From assembly GCA_003973265.1 (NCBI GenBank), contig QNYZ01000076.1:1-53559 (forward strand): a stretch of 53,559 nucleotides of DNA. The letters are read 5' to 3'. The position numbers were made by a program, and so were the translations under genes. Of the stretch, positions 43,447 to 50,142 are shown one piece after another (position 1 is the first letter of the stretch; every line of letters begins with the position of its first letter). The DNA is from Deltaproteobacteria bacterium. Its GTDB lineage: Bacteria > Desulfobacterota > Desulfobacteria > Desulfobacterales > QNYZ01. The notes beneath the pieces were generated by a model. The model was not told where the DNA came from, did no database searches, and saw only the letters and a program-made list of their open reading frames with translations.

Positions 43447-44556
43447 CTAATACTCTATCGCCAACTGCACCGTGACGATATCAGCTTCATCATCATTTTC
43501 AAACTGGTCATGTAAATATTCGATGGCCAGAGAGGTATTTTCAAAAATACCGTAAGCGGCCGTCGCACCATATTGCGTCTCGGGCAGCATATTGAGCGTA
43601 TCGTTACTGCCGGCATACCGCAACGCGATTTCAAGGGCATCCATGGGCACATAGGCCACCTCGACATTCCAGGCGGCCGGTTCAAAATCGGCGCCCAGGG
43701 CCGGCGTGTCGGCATAATCGTCGACCGCGGCCAGGTACTCGAGTTCGATGGCAACTTTATCGATGATCGAGATGGACAAAAAGGCGCTGTAGCCGGCCAC
43801 ATAATTATCCACCGTATCCGTGCCGGTATCATTGATGAAGTCGGTCAAGCCATCGCTGTCTGCAATATCGCTCACAAAAGATACGCCCGCCATGAAACCA
43901 AACCCGTTTACCGTGCCCTCGGGAAGGGTATATGTGATGGACGCCACATAGTCTTCGATCTGATTGTCCGCGTCGGTCTCGTCCATGTCCCCGTTATAGA
44001 CCCCGGCGGCCAGATTCAGGCCCGAGAAATGGATTCCGGCGACGACTGCGGTTTCCCGGGTTTCACCCAGCTCAAGGGTCAGCGGATCACTGATAAAATG
44101 ACTCTGAAAGTATCCGAAAGGGACATACAGTTTACCGGCGCTGGCGTACCACATCGAGTGACAGGCCTCATTCGGTACGCAGACCCCATCGGCCTGAAAA
44201 TGGATAATCGCCTCATCAACGGTGACGCCCTCATCATCTTCGTATTTAAACAGGATATGCCCCTTGACGCGATCGGTGATACCGGCATCAATGGCAAATT
44301 CAACATTGGCGACACTCAGGTCGCTCGATTTTTCATCCTCTGTCTCCGGGTCATCATAATCGACATCCGAATATCCCCCTTCCAGCTCAATAACGCCGCT
44401 GAATCCGATCCCTTTCATTATATTCTCAAGGGCATCCAGGCGTTCCCTGACACCACGTACCCCGCCTTTTCCAACCTCCTCCTCAGAAAAAGCCGGCCCG
44501 GACACCATAAAAACAGCGATCGCCATCACCAGTCCAATAATCGTACATTTTTTCAT
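43447..44556 (-). CDS. LbtU-like outer-membrane porin
   Basis: This 369-residue protein has a signal peptide (AVFMVSGPAFS), a short coiled segment (VRERLDALENIMKGIG) and then alternating amphipathic strands ending in an aromatic residue (VTVQLAIEY). This is the pattern of a beta-barrel with a C-terminal assembly signal. It resembles LbtU-type porins, first described for legiobactin uptake in Legionella. No TonB box or plug domain is visible. It sits between cbiK and the importer genes and is probably the outer-membrane path for the same substrate. Many acidic residues (DDPETEDE) suggest a cation-friendly channel. Family assignment is moderate. Confidence 0.78.
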   Translation of the reverse strand: MKKCTIIGLVMAIAVFMVSGPAFSEEEVGKGGVRGVRERLDALENIMKGIGFSGVIELEGGYSDVDYDDPETEDEKSSDLSVANVEFAIDAGITDRVKGHILFKYEDDEGVTVDEAIIHFQADGVCVPNEACHSMWYASAGKLYVPFGYFQSHFISDPLTLELGETRETAVVAGIHFSGLNLAAGVYNGDMDETDADNQIEDYVASITYTLPEGTVNGFGFMAGVSFVSDIADSDGLTDFINDTGTDTVDNYVAGYSAFLSISIIDKVAIELEYLAAVDDYADTPALGADFEPAAWNVEVAYVPMDALEIALRYAGSNDTLNMLPETQYGATAAYGIFENTSLAIEYLHDQFENDDEADIVTVQLAIEY

Positions 44557-44691
44557 TTAATATATCTCCCCATGCGAATAGGGGGCCTACGGGTCCCTTT
44601 TCGCCATTGAAATTAATCGGCTGTGTCGACGGAAGCAGCCGGCCCCTTTTTGCAGGCGCGCTTTTCAAAATGGAGCGCCCCGAAGCCCCGT

Positions 44692-44728
44692 TCGACGGCG
44701 CATGACATCCACGGCCACGCGCCGTCGA
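44692..44728 (-). promoter_or_regulatory. Strong hairpin between cbiK and the porin gene
   Basis: TCGACGGCGC (44692-44701) and GCGCCGTCGA (44719-44728) form a perfect 10-bp GC-rich stem with a 17-nt loop. It lies in the 200-bp gap between the two genes and lacks a T run. It may stabilise or process the message, or act as a partial stop. Confidence 0.55.
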
Positions 44729-44756
44729 TCGTGTTCCATCGACTTGAGATGCCCCT

Positions 44757-45770
44757 TTATTCAGCAGACAGGTCAATCCCGGCATCATGGGCCACATTCT
44801 TGATATGATCGATAAAGATACCGGCAAAGGCGTCGTTGCTGCCCAGGCCCTTGAGCACCGGCAGCACCTCGATCCCGGCCCTGACCAGCCGGCGCTTCCA
44901 TGAATCGGCATCATCGCCGGCCATGTCGTTGTTGGCATGGTCTCCGGCCACGATCATCATCGGCTTGAGAACGATTTTCTTGATGCCACTGTGCGATAAC
45001 GCAGCGGCCACATTATCAAAGGAAGGGTATCCTTCGACCGTTCCGATAAAAATTTTCGCATCGGGGTAAGTATGGCGCATGACCTGCTGAAACTCGGCAT
45101 AGATGCCCGTGCTGTAAAATTCGTTGCCATGACCCATGTAAACCAGGGCAGCGTCGTTTTTCATGGCCAGATCAACATCGCCCGACAACGCCCTGGCCGC
45201 CGTTTCCATATCCGCATGATAATCGTACTCAACGCCCCATTTTCCAAGGGCCGGCCGGCCGACAACGAGCTTGTCAAACGGCATGAATTTTTTCTTGACG
45301 GTTTTGATCTGGTTCAATCCATGGATATAGGCGCAAAGATCCGTGTACTCTTCCCCGGCATAAATATGGGTGGGCTGGACAACAATGGTCCGATAACCAC
45401 TGTCTTGAAGATCCGCGATCGTGGCCAGCGGGCCTTTGACATACACGATTTCCTCGGGAATGTTCTTGTTTTCAGCGAAAAACTTTTCGTCCCCCTGTCG
45501 TTTGTGCCATATCCGACGGATAATATTGGAAGTAAAGGCCATTTTGACTTTTACGCCCGGAAAGGCTTTTTGAACCCTTTCCTGAATATTTAAAATCGAT
45601 TCCAGGGCCGAAGGATACGTGGTACCGAAGCCGGCCAGGACAATCGCCGGATGGGCTTTGACTGGTTTTTTTTCCCCGGCAATTGCGGGTGCCGTAAGTG
45701 CCCATGTAAACAGGGCCACAGTGATCAATGCCACAGATATTCTACGAAACATGGATATTTTATAAAACAT
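44757..45770 (-). CDS. cbiK: Exported sirohydrochlorin cobaltochelatase, CbiK-P type
   Basis: CbiK inserts Co2+ (or Fe2+) into sirohydrochlorin, the first step of the anaerobic corrin branch. This 337-residue copy carries an N-terminal signal peptide (VALITVALFTWALTAPAIA, with cleavage near AIA-G), so it should be periplasmic, like the CbiK-P described in Desulfovibrio vulgaris. Catalytic regions are visible: AGFGTTYPSALESIL, YMGHGNEFYS with the conserved His, and VAGDHANNDMAGDD with the second His. AAGGAG precedes the ATG. It is the first gene of the riboswitch operon. No cytoplasmic CbiK is present in the window. Confidence 0.93.
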   Translation of the reverse strand: MFYKISMFRRISVALITVALFTWALTAPAIAGEKKPVKAHPAIVLAGFGTTYPSALESILNIQERVQKAFPGVKVKMAFTSNIIRRIWHKRQGDEKFFAENKNIPEEIVYVKGPLATIADLQDSGYRTIVVQPTHIYAGEEYTDLCAYIHGLNQIKTVKKKFMPFDKLVVGRPALGKWGVEYDYHADMETAARALSGDVDLAMKNDAALVYMGHGNEFYSTGIYAEFQQVMRHTYPDAKIFIGTVEGYPSFDNVAAALSHSGIKKIVLKPMMIVAGDHANNDMAGDDADSWKRRLVRAGIEVLPVLKGLGSNDAFAGIFIDHIKNVAHDAGIDLSAE

Positions 45771-45856
45771 GGGATCTCCTTATTGTAAATTTCTATATGT
45801 AATTCAGCATAATTAAGATAAAATACAATTTTCTCTCACCCGATTCGACGTCTTTG

Positions 45857-45880
45857 CTACGTTTTTTGAACCATATCCAT
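45857..45880 (-). CDS. Candidate 7-residue leader peptide
   Basis: ATG-GAT-ATG-GTT-CAA-AAA-ACG-TAG encodes MDMVQKT. It is preceded by GAGGAGAAAGGAGGAAA, an exceptionally strong ribosome site. It lies 87 bp before cbiK and after the riboswitch terminator. It may be a regulatory leader, or ribosome loading at this point may protect the message. It could also be chance. Confidence 0.4.
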   Translation of the reverse strand: MDMVQKT

Positions 45881-45937
45881 TTTCCTCCTTTCTCCTCGTG
45901 GTTAATTCCCACATGGAGGCACCGCAAGCGCCCAAAC

Positions 45938-45969
45938 AAAAAAACCCCCCGTGCATCTTGCACGGAGGG
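45938..45969 (-). terminator. Riboswitch-linked intrinsic terminator
   Basis: On the minus strand CCCTCCGTGCA pairs with TGCACGGGGGG (11 bp, one G-U) around a 3-nt loop and is followed by seven T. It lies between the cobalamin riboswitch and cbiK, as expected for transcriptional control by ligand binding. Confidence 0.92.
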
Positions 45970-46109
45970 TTGCACCCTGTTTCTTGGCCCTTCCGGTCGC
46001 GCGCCATAGTGGTTTTCCATCGCAACATATGGCAACAGGTGAAATTGAAATGCCGCCGGTTTCAACGCCGATAAAACGCGCCGTTACGTCCGGTTCATTC
46101 CAATACACC

Positions 46110-46265
46110 CCACAACACTTCGGACAGGTTTTCTGACTGTCGGATCGTTCTACTAACCGCGCCTTCCCAATCTCTTTACTTAGATCAGTGGCTTCCTGCG
46201 GCGTTCGTCCCCGATTACAGCGGCGGGACCGTTCCCGACTTTAACGGGATTCCCTTTTCCGAAGC
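46110..46265 (-). ncRNA. Cobalamin riboswitch
   Basis: Core elements appear in the right order on the minus strand: the GGGAA-bearing arm (about 46246-46256), the B12 box CCGCCGCTGTAATCG (46212-46226), GCCACTG (46186-46192), GGGAAGGC (46161-46168) and GTCAGAAAACCTGTCC (46122-46136). A terminator follows at 45938-45969. Binding of adenosylcobalamin would favour termination and so shut off the operon of cbiK, porin, importer and cbi genes. Ends are approximate. Confidence 0.93.
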
Positions 46266-46272
46266 TGTATAC

Positions 46273-46301
46273 TTCATATGGAAAAAGAATCCGCTTGTCA
46301 A
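46273..46301 (-). promoter_or_regulatory. Promoter of the cobalamin operon
   Basis: TTGACA (46301-46296) and TATGAA (46278-46273) are separated by 17 nt on the minus strand. Transcription would start near 46266, at the 5' end of the riboswitch. Confidence 0.7.
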
Positions 46302-46336
46302 CTCTCTTTTTATCACTATTTTTACGGAAATATCTC

Positions 46337-46366
46337 TTGACAATTTTACCGCGTTTCTGATATTTG
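46337..46366 (+). promoter_or_regulatory. Candidate promoter of the Fo operon
   Basis: TTGACA (46337-46342) and TATTTG (46361-46366) are separated by 18 nt. The -10 match is poor (three of six). It is divergent from the cobalamin promoter; 35 bp separate the two -35 boxes. Confidence 0.45.
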
Positions 46367-46392
46367 TTCAAATTCGTATCCAGTCAAAAAAG

Positions 46393-46668
46393 ATGATATT
46401 CAACTATAAAAAAAATCGTGCCTGGGCTGAAAACCTGACGATTGTCATGCAGTTGGGTCTGACCATGGCCGGTTGCATCGTATTTATGTTTTTTGTGGGA
46501 CGTTATCTGGACCGATGGCTCGGAACCCGGGGTATTTTCATCACCCTGTTTACTATTTTAGGCGTCATCGGCGGGGCCAATGTAACCTATCGGCAGATTA
46601 TGGAGATAACGGCGGATAAAAGCCATAAAAATAAAGAGAAGAACCACCTGGAAAATGGAAACGATTAA
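46393..46668 (+). CDS. AtpZ/AtpI-like small membrane protein
   Basis: This 91-residue protein has two membrane helices (about residues 18-38 and 47-68) and a charged C-terminal tail. The motif FFVGRYLDRWLGTRG is typical of the AtpZ-type family encoded at the head of ATP synthase operons. Such proteins assist c-ring assembly or Mg2+/Ca2+ handling, though their role is not settled. It is the first gene after the putative promoter and overlaps the next gene by 14 bp. The ribosome site is weak. Confidence 0.82.
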   Translation: MIFNYKKNRAWAENLTIVMQLGLTMAGCIVFMFFVGRYLDRWLGTRGIFITLFTILGVIGGANVTYRQIMEITADKSHKNKEKNHLENGND

Positions 46669-47038
46669 ACAAACCCAGAAAAAATACGGGTCACGGGCCA
46701 TGTCTCTGGCCATCATTGTGGCGATGGGTTTGATTGTTCTGGGTGAAAAAGCGGCCGGCAAGGGCCTCATTCTGGGCACGTTGTTCAGCGTGGTCAACTT
46801 CATTCTCATCGGGGCAACCCTGCCACGAACCGTTGGACACAAAAAAAGAGCCGCCATCCTCATCTCTTTTGTTTCTCTGCTGCTGCGCTATGCATTATTG
46901 GCGATTCCCATCGTTTTAGCGATTAAACTCGATCAGATCAACATATTCACGGTTATTATCGGCATCTTCATGATCCAGCTGATGATCCTGGTGGATCATC
47001 TGCCGCTACCGCTGGGGCAAAAACGGGCATCATCGTAA
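46655..47038 (+). CDS. atpI: ATP synthase I-chain protein
   Basis: This 127-residue protein has four membrane helices of the ATP synthase I-chain family, which helps assemble the c ring. Helices lie at about residues 15-30, 35-52, 65-90 and 95-112, and the end is charged. Sequence conservation in this family is low, so the call leans on size, topology and its place just before atpB. A chaperone of this kind may matter more here, since the operon encodes two c-type proteins. Confidence 0.75.
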   Translation: METIKQTQKKYGSRAMSLAIIVAMGLIVLGEKAAGKGLILGTLFSVVNFILIGATLPRTVGHKKRAAILISFVSLLLRYALLAIPIVLAIKLDQINIFTVIIGIFMIQLMILVDHLPLPLGQKRASS

Positions 47039-47045
47039 GGAAAAT

Positions 47046-47720
47046 ATGGGCGAACTAGGCAGAATCCATCAATTAATCTTCCCGCTGGGTGGGCACCAGG
47101 TTTCCTTGAACATCGAGGCAATCATCATGACCTGGATCGTGATTGCCATCCTATTATTGTTTGGCTATCTGGCCGCCCGCAAACACGGCCGGGTCCCCCG
47201 CCCGATGCAGATCGTGGGTGAGCTGTTTGTAGCGCAATTTTTTGGCCTCGCTGAAGATGCGCTCGATAAAAAACGGGCCGAAAAATACGGGCCGCTGATC
47301 TGCGCCCTTTTCATGTTTCTGGTATTGTCCAACTGGCTGGGAATCATTCCCCACCTTGAAGAACCCACCAAGGACCTGAACACCCCGCTCAGCCTGGGGC
47401 TGATGGGGTTTATCATCGCCCATTACGCGGGCATCAGGTCGAAGGGATTCAAGGCTTATGCCAGCGAGTATTTCCAACCGATGTTTTTCATGATGCCGCT
47501 GAATCTGATCGGCGAGCTGGCCAAAATCGTATCGATTTCGTTTCGTCTGTTCGGCAATATCATGGGCGGGTCAATCATCATCCTGGTGGTCTCCTATTTG
47601 ACGTATAGCGTCGTGATCCCCCCCTTGCTCAACGCTTTTTTCGGACTCTTTGTGGGAACGATTCAGGCATTTGTGTTCACCATGCTGACAGTCGTTTATA
47701 TTTCGGTTCAGGTTAAATAA
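47046..47720 (+). CDS. atpB: ATP synthase Fo subunit a
   Basis: This 224-residue membrane protein is subunit a, the stator that forms the ion channels beside the c ring. The essential arginine is in SISFRLFGNIMGG (about residue 165), and the C-terminal helix contains FVGTIQAFVFTMLTVVYI. The length is typical of short bacterial forms. It lies 7 bp after atpI and 3 bp before the four-hairpin c gene. Whether it conducts Na+ or H+ is best judged from the c subunits, which point to Na+. Confidence 0.95.
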   Translation: MGELGRIHQLIFPLGGHQVSLNIEAIIMTWIVIAILLLFGYLAARKHGRVPRPMQIVGELFVAQFFGLAEDALDKKRAEKYGPLICALFMFLVLSNWLGIIPHLEEPTKDLNTPLSLGLMGFIIAHYAGIRSKGFKAYASEYFQPMFFMMPLNLIGELAKIVSISFRLFGNIMGGSIIILVVSYLTYSVVIPPLLNAFFGLFVGTIQAFVFTMLTVVYISVQVK

Positions 47721-47723
47721 TTT

Positions 47724-48695
47724 ATGACTATTGACGTTCAGACTTGGGTAAAAGTGGCCGCATTTACCGGCGGTGGATTGGCCATGGGGCTTGGCGCAAT
47801 TGGTGCGGCGGTCGGCGAGGGACATACGGCGGCACAGGCAAATATCGCTATCTCACGCACACCGGATATGTCGGGAGATATTTTTAAATCCATGCTTGTC
47901 GGCCAGGCTGTTGCAGAATCCGCATCTATATTTGCGCTCGTCATTGCGATGATCTTACTTTTTACCGATTACGCTTCCAGCTATATTGAGATTTCAGTGG
48001 TGCTTTCGGCAGGGATATGCATGGGGCTCGGGGCAATTGGTTCGGGAATCGGCTCCGGATACCCGGCCGGTGCCGCCTGTGTCGGTATCGCCCGGCAGCC
48101 AGCCATGAGCGGAAGGCTGATGACCAACATGCTGATAGGCTCTGCCGTATGTCAGACGCCTGCCATTTTTTCCCTGGTCACGTCTTTTATTATTTTATTT
48201 ACGGATTTTTCAGGAAGGCCCATCAATCCGACATGGGCCGCTATCGTCGGTGCCGGCCTCGCTTCGGGATTTGGCGGCATCGGCTCAGGGCTGGGCGGCG
48301 GGCTTGTTGCAGAAACCAGCTGTGATGGCATTGCCCGACAGCCGGAAACCGTAACACCGGTAACGAATGTGATGCTGCTTGGCCAGGCCGTTACGCAGAC
48401 AACGGCTATATATGGTCTACTGGTCAGTTTCATTCTGATGTTTAAGACCTTTGAAGCCACAAGTGCGTTGGCGCCTGCGGCGGCTCTGCTTTCTGCCGGG
48501 ATATGCATGGGTATCGGTGCTATCGGGCCGGGTATCGGTGAGGGATTTACCGCCAGAAGTGCGGTTGATGGAATTGCAAGAAATATGAACGCGACGGCAG
48601 AGCTTACACGGATTATGCTGGTGGGCCAGGCCGTTGCCGAATCAACCGGTATCTATTCGCTGGTTATCGCGCTTATTCTTATTTTTGTGGTATAA
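47724..48695 (+). CDS. Four-hairpin fused ATP synthase c-like subunit
   Basis: This 323-residue protein is made of four consecutive c-subunit hairpins (about residues 1-82, 83-162, 163-243 and 244-323), giving eight helices. All keep the helix-1 Gly-rich pattern and the polar loop. The ion-site Glu (c-subunit position 65) is kept in hairpin 1 (E65) and hairpin 4 (E306) but is Gln in hairpins 2 (Q144) and 3 (Q225). The helix-1 Glu (position 32) follows the same pattern: E32, S111, G192, E273. Hairpin 4 has the complete Na+ motif with P269 and ESTGIY. The start has only a weak ribosome site. It is probably a minor rotor component beside the normal c subunit; function is inferred. Confidence 0.9.
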   Translation: MTIDVQTWVKVAAFTGGGLAMGLGAIGAAVGEGHTAAQANIAISRTPDMSGDIFKSMLVGQAVAESASIFALVIAMILLFTDYASSYIEISVVLSAGICMGLGAIGSGIGSGYPAGAACVGIARQPAMSGRLMTNMLIGSAVCQTPAIFSLVTSFIILFTDFSGRPINPTWAAIVGAGLASGFGGIGSGLGGGLVAETSCDGIARQPETVTPVTNVMLLGQAVTQTTAIYGLLVSFILMFKTFEATSALAPAAALLSAGICMGIGAIGPGIGEGFTARSAVDGIARNMNATAELTRIMLVGQAVAESTGIYSLVIALILIFVV

Positions 48696-48757
48696 AATTG
48701 TGGCTTAGTCATATTCATTTCTGATATTCTTTACTAAACGTTTTACAGGAGGACAAA

Positions 48758-49006
48758 ATGGCCATTGAGGGAGCAGACATTGTAAGAGCGGCGGCTTTTC
48801 TGGGCGCCGGTATTTCCATGGGGCTGGGTGCCATCGGACCGGGTGTTGGCGAGGGTATGGTGGCCGCCAAGGCATGTGAGGCCATCGGTAAAAACCCCAA
48901 GGAGGCCGGCCTTTTGACCCGAACCATGCTGGTAGGCCAGGCGGTAACAGAATCAACGGGGATTTATTCCCTGGTCATCGCCCTTTTGCTGCTGTTTGTG
49001 GTTTAA
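48758..49006 (+). CDS. atpE: ATP synthase Fo subunit c, two-carboxylate Na+ type
   Basis: This 82-residue single hairpin is the standard rotor subunit. It carries P28, E32, V63, E65, S66, T67 and Y70, the full set of Na+-site positions in numbering used for Ilyobacter, with Glu rather than Gln at position 32. That two-carboxylate version is known from the Na+-driven Fusobacterium nucleatum ring. Loop KNPKEAG sits between the helices. A strong ribosome site ACAGGAGG precedes the ATG, suggesting much higher expression than the four-hairpin gene 62 bp upstream. Confidence 0.95.
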   Translation: MAIEGADIVRAAAFLGAGISMGLGAIGPGVGEGMVAAKACEAIGKNPKEAGLLTRTMLVGQAVTESTGIYSLVIALLLLFVV

Positions 49007-49029
49007 CCTGACGGGACGGTAACGTTACG

Positions 49030-49485
49030 ATGCAGATCATCAGCAAAATCGCCCTCATAACAATCAACGAGACCATGATTGCCCAGGCGATCTCTTTTCT
49101 GATTTTTTTATTTCTTCTGAATCGGATCATGATCCGCCCGCTTCGCGGTGCCATCGCCGACAGGGATCAATATCTCGAACAGACCCGCAACGCTATCATC
49201 GCGGCCGAACAAAAGCTCGGCGAGTTGACCGATCAGATTGACCACCAGGAGGCCGCCGTCAGAAAAGAGGCCATGGGAATTCGCCGGCAACTGGAACAGG
49301 CCGGGAATAAAACCGCTCAAGACATCATTGCCAAAGCACTTCAGATGATTGAAATGGAAAAAGAAAAGGCCGCCCGGGAAATAAACGCCCAGATCGCCAC
49401 AGCCCGGAAATCAATCCAGGCGGAGGCGGAGGTTCTGGCCACCCGTGTGATGGAGAAAATCCTGCACCGGGGAGTGCGCGGATGA
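49030..49485 (+). CDS. atpF': ATP synthase Fo subunit b'
   Basis: This 151-residue protein has one N-terminal membrane helix (about residues 18-36) and a long charged helix rich in Lys, Glu and Ala. This is the stator stalk design; the motif LLNRIMIRPLRGAIADRDQYL marks the helix start. With the next gene it forms a b/b' pair, as in cyanobacteria and many Desulfobacterota. It follows atpE by 23 bp and overlaps the b gene by 4 bp. Confidence 0.87.
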   Translation: MQIISKIALITINETMIAQAISFLIFLFLLNRIMIRPLRGAIADRDQYLEQTRNAIIAAEQKLGELTDQIDHQEAAVRKEAMGIRRQLEQAGNKTAQDIIAKALQMIEMEKEKAAREINAQIATARKSIQAEAEVLATRVMEKILHRGVRG

Positions 49486-50069
49486 AAAACAATCGGTATC
49501 GATGGATATTTTTCGTATGGTTGCCCGGTATTCTTTTGGGGCTGCTCCTGCTGGCCGGCCCTGCCCTGGCCGGGGATGAGCCTGCCGGATGGCGATCGGC
49601 CTATGATGAGGTGATGCTCTGGGTTAACTTCGCTATTTTTGTTCTGGTAATTGTAAAATTTGGCCGGGCACCGATAGCCAGCTTCCTCAAAGGCCAAAAG
49701 GAAGCCGTTGCCGATGAAATCAGCCAGATCGAAGCCCAAAAACAGCAGGCGGAAGACGCTGTTCAAGAGGTCAGGCTGCAATTACAGGCCAGTAGCGACC
49801 GCCTGGAAAAGATCAAGGCACGCATTGTCAGCCAGGGTGAAAAGCGCAAAGCGGTAATCATTGCCAGGGCTCACGCTGAAAGCGAGACCCTGCTGAATTC
49901 ATCCAAAACCAGAATTGATGGACATATTGCCGGTGCCCGTGAACAACTGCGGATCGAGATGATTGACGCGGCCATCGGTATGGCCCTCAAGCGACTGCCT
50001 GGCGAAATGACTGATCAGGACAACGCGAATATTGTCGATGAATATCTGACCCAGGTATTGCCGCAATAA
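49482..50069 (+). CDS. atpF: ATP synthase Fo subunit b
   Basis: This 195-residue stator protein has two hydrophobic segments. One is an N-terminal signal-like helix ending in GPALAG (residues 10-32), and the other is the membrane helix MLWVNFAIFVLVIVKFG (about 46-62). A long charged helical domain with EAQKQQAEDAVQEVRLQLQ follows. Signal-bearing b subunits are known in deltaproteobacteria. The operon ends here; the delta, alpha, gamma, beta and epsilon genes are absent from the window and must lie elsewhere. Confidence 0.88.
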   Translation: MKNNRYRWIFFVWLPGILLGLLLLAGPALAGDEPAGWRSAYDEVMLWVNFAIFVLVIVKFGRAPIASFLKGQKEAVADEISQIEAQKQQAEDAVQEVRLQLQASSDRLEKIKARIVSQGEKRKAVIIARAHAESETLLNSSKTRIDGHIAGAREQLRIEMIDAAIGMALKRLPGEMTDQDNANIVDEYLTQVLPQ

Positions 50070-50142
50070 CGAGTAAATAAAACAAAATATCATCCGGTTT
50101 TGCATGAATACCTGCCGTCAGAACCGGTTCTGCCCCTCGCCT

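Noticed and set aside
44557..44938. Open frame upstream of the porin with a Cys/Arg-rich product
   Set aside because: It lies in the wrong frame of cbiK and the hairpin-bearing gap, with no support.
45793..46108. 68-90 codon minus-strand frames across the riboswitch terminator
   Set aside because: They run through the terminator hairpin and lack family features; only the short MDMVQKT frame has a ribosome site.
47724..48695. Assembly artefact collapsing or joining four c genes
   Set aside because: The four hairpins differ strongly in protein and DNA sequence, are in frame without stop codons and follow an ordered loss of acidic residues, so a simple duplication artefact is unlikely.
50119..50132. 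Palindrome CAGAACCGGTTCTG as a bidirectional terminator between convergent operons
   Set aside because: There is no loop of suitable size and no T run, so it is not called as a terminator.
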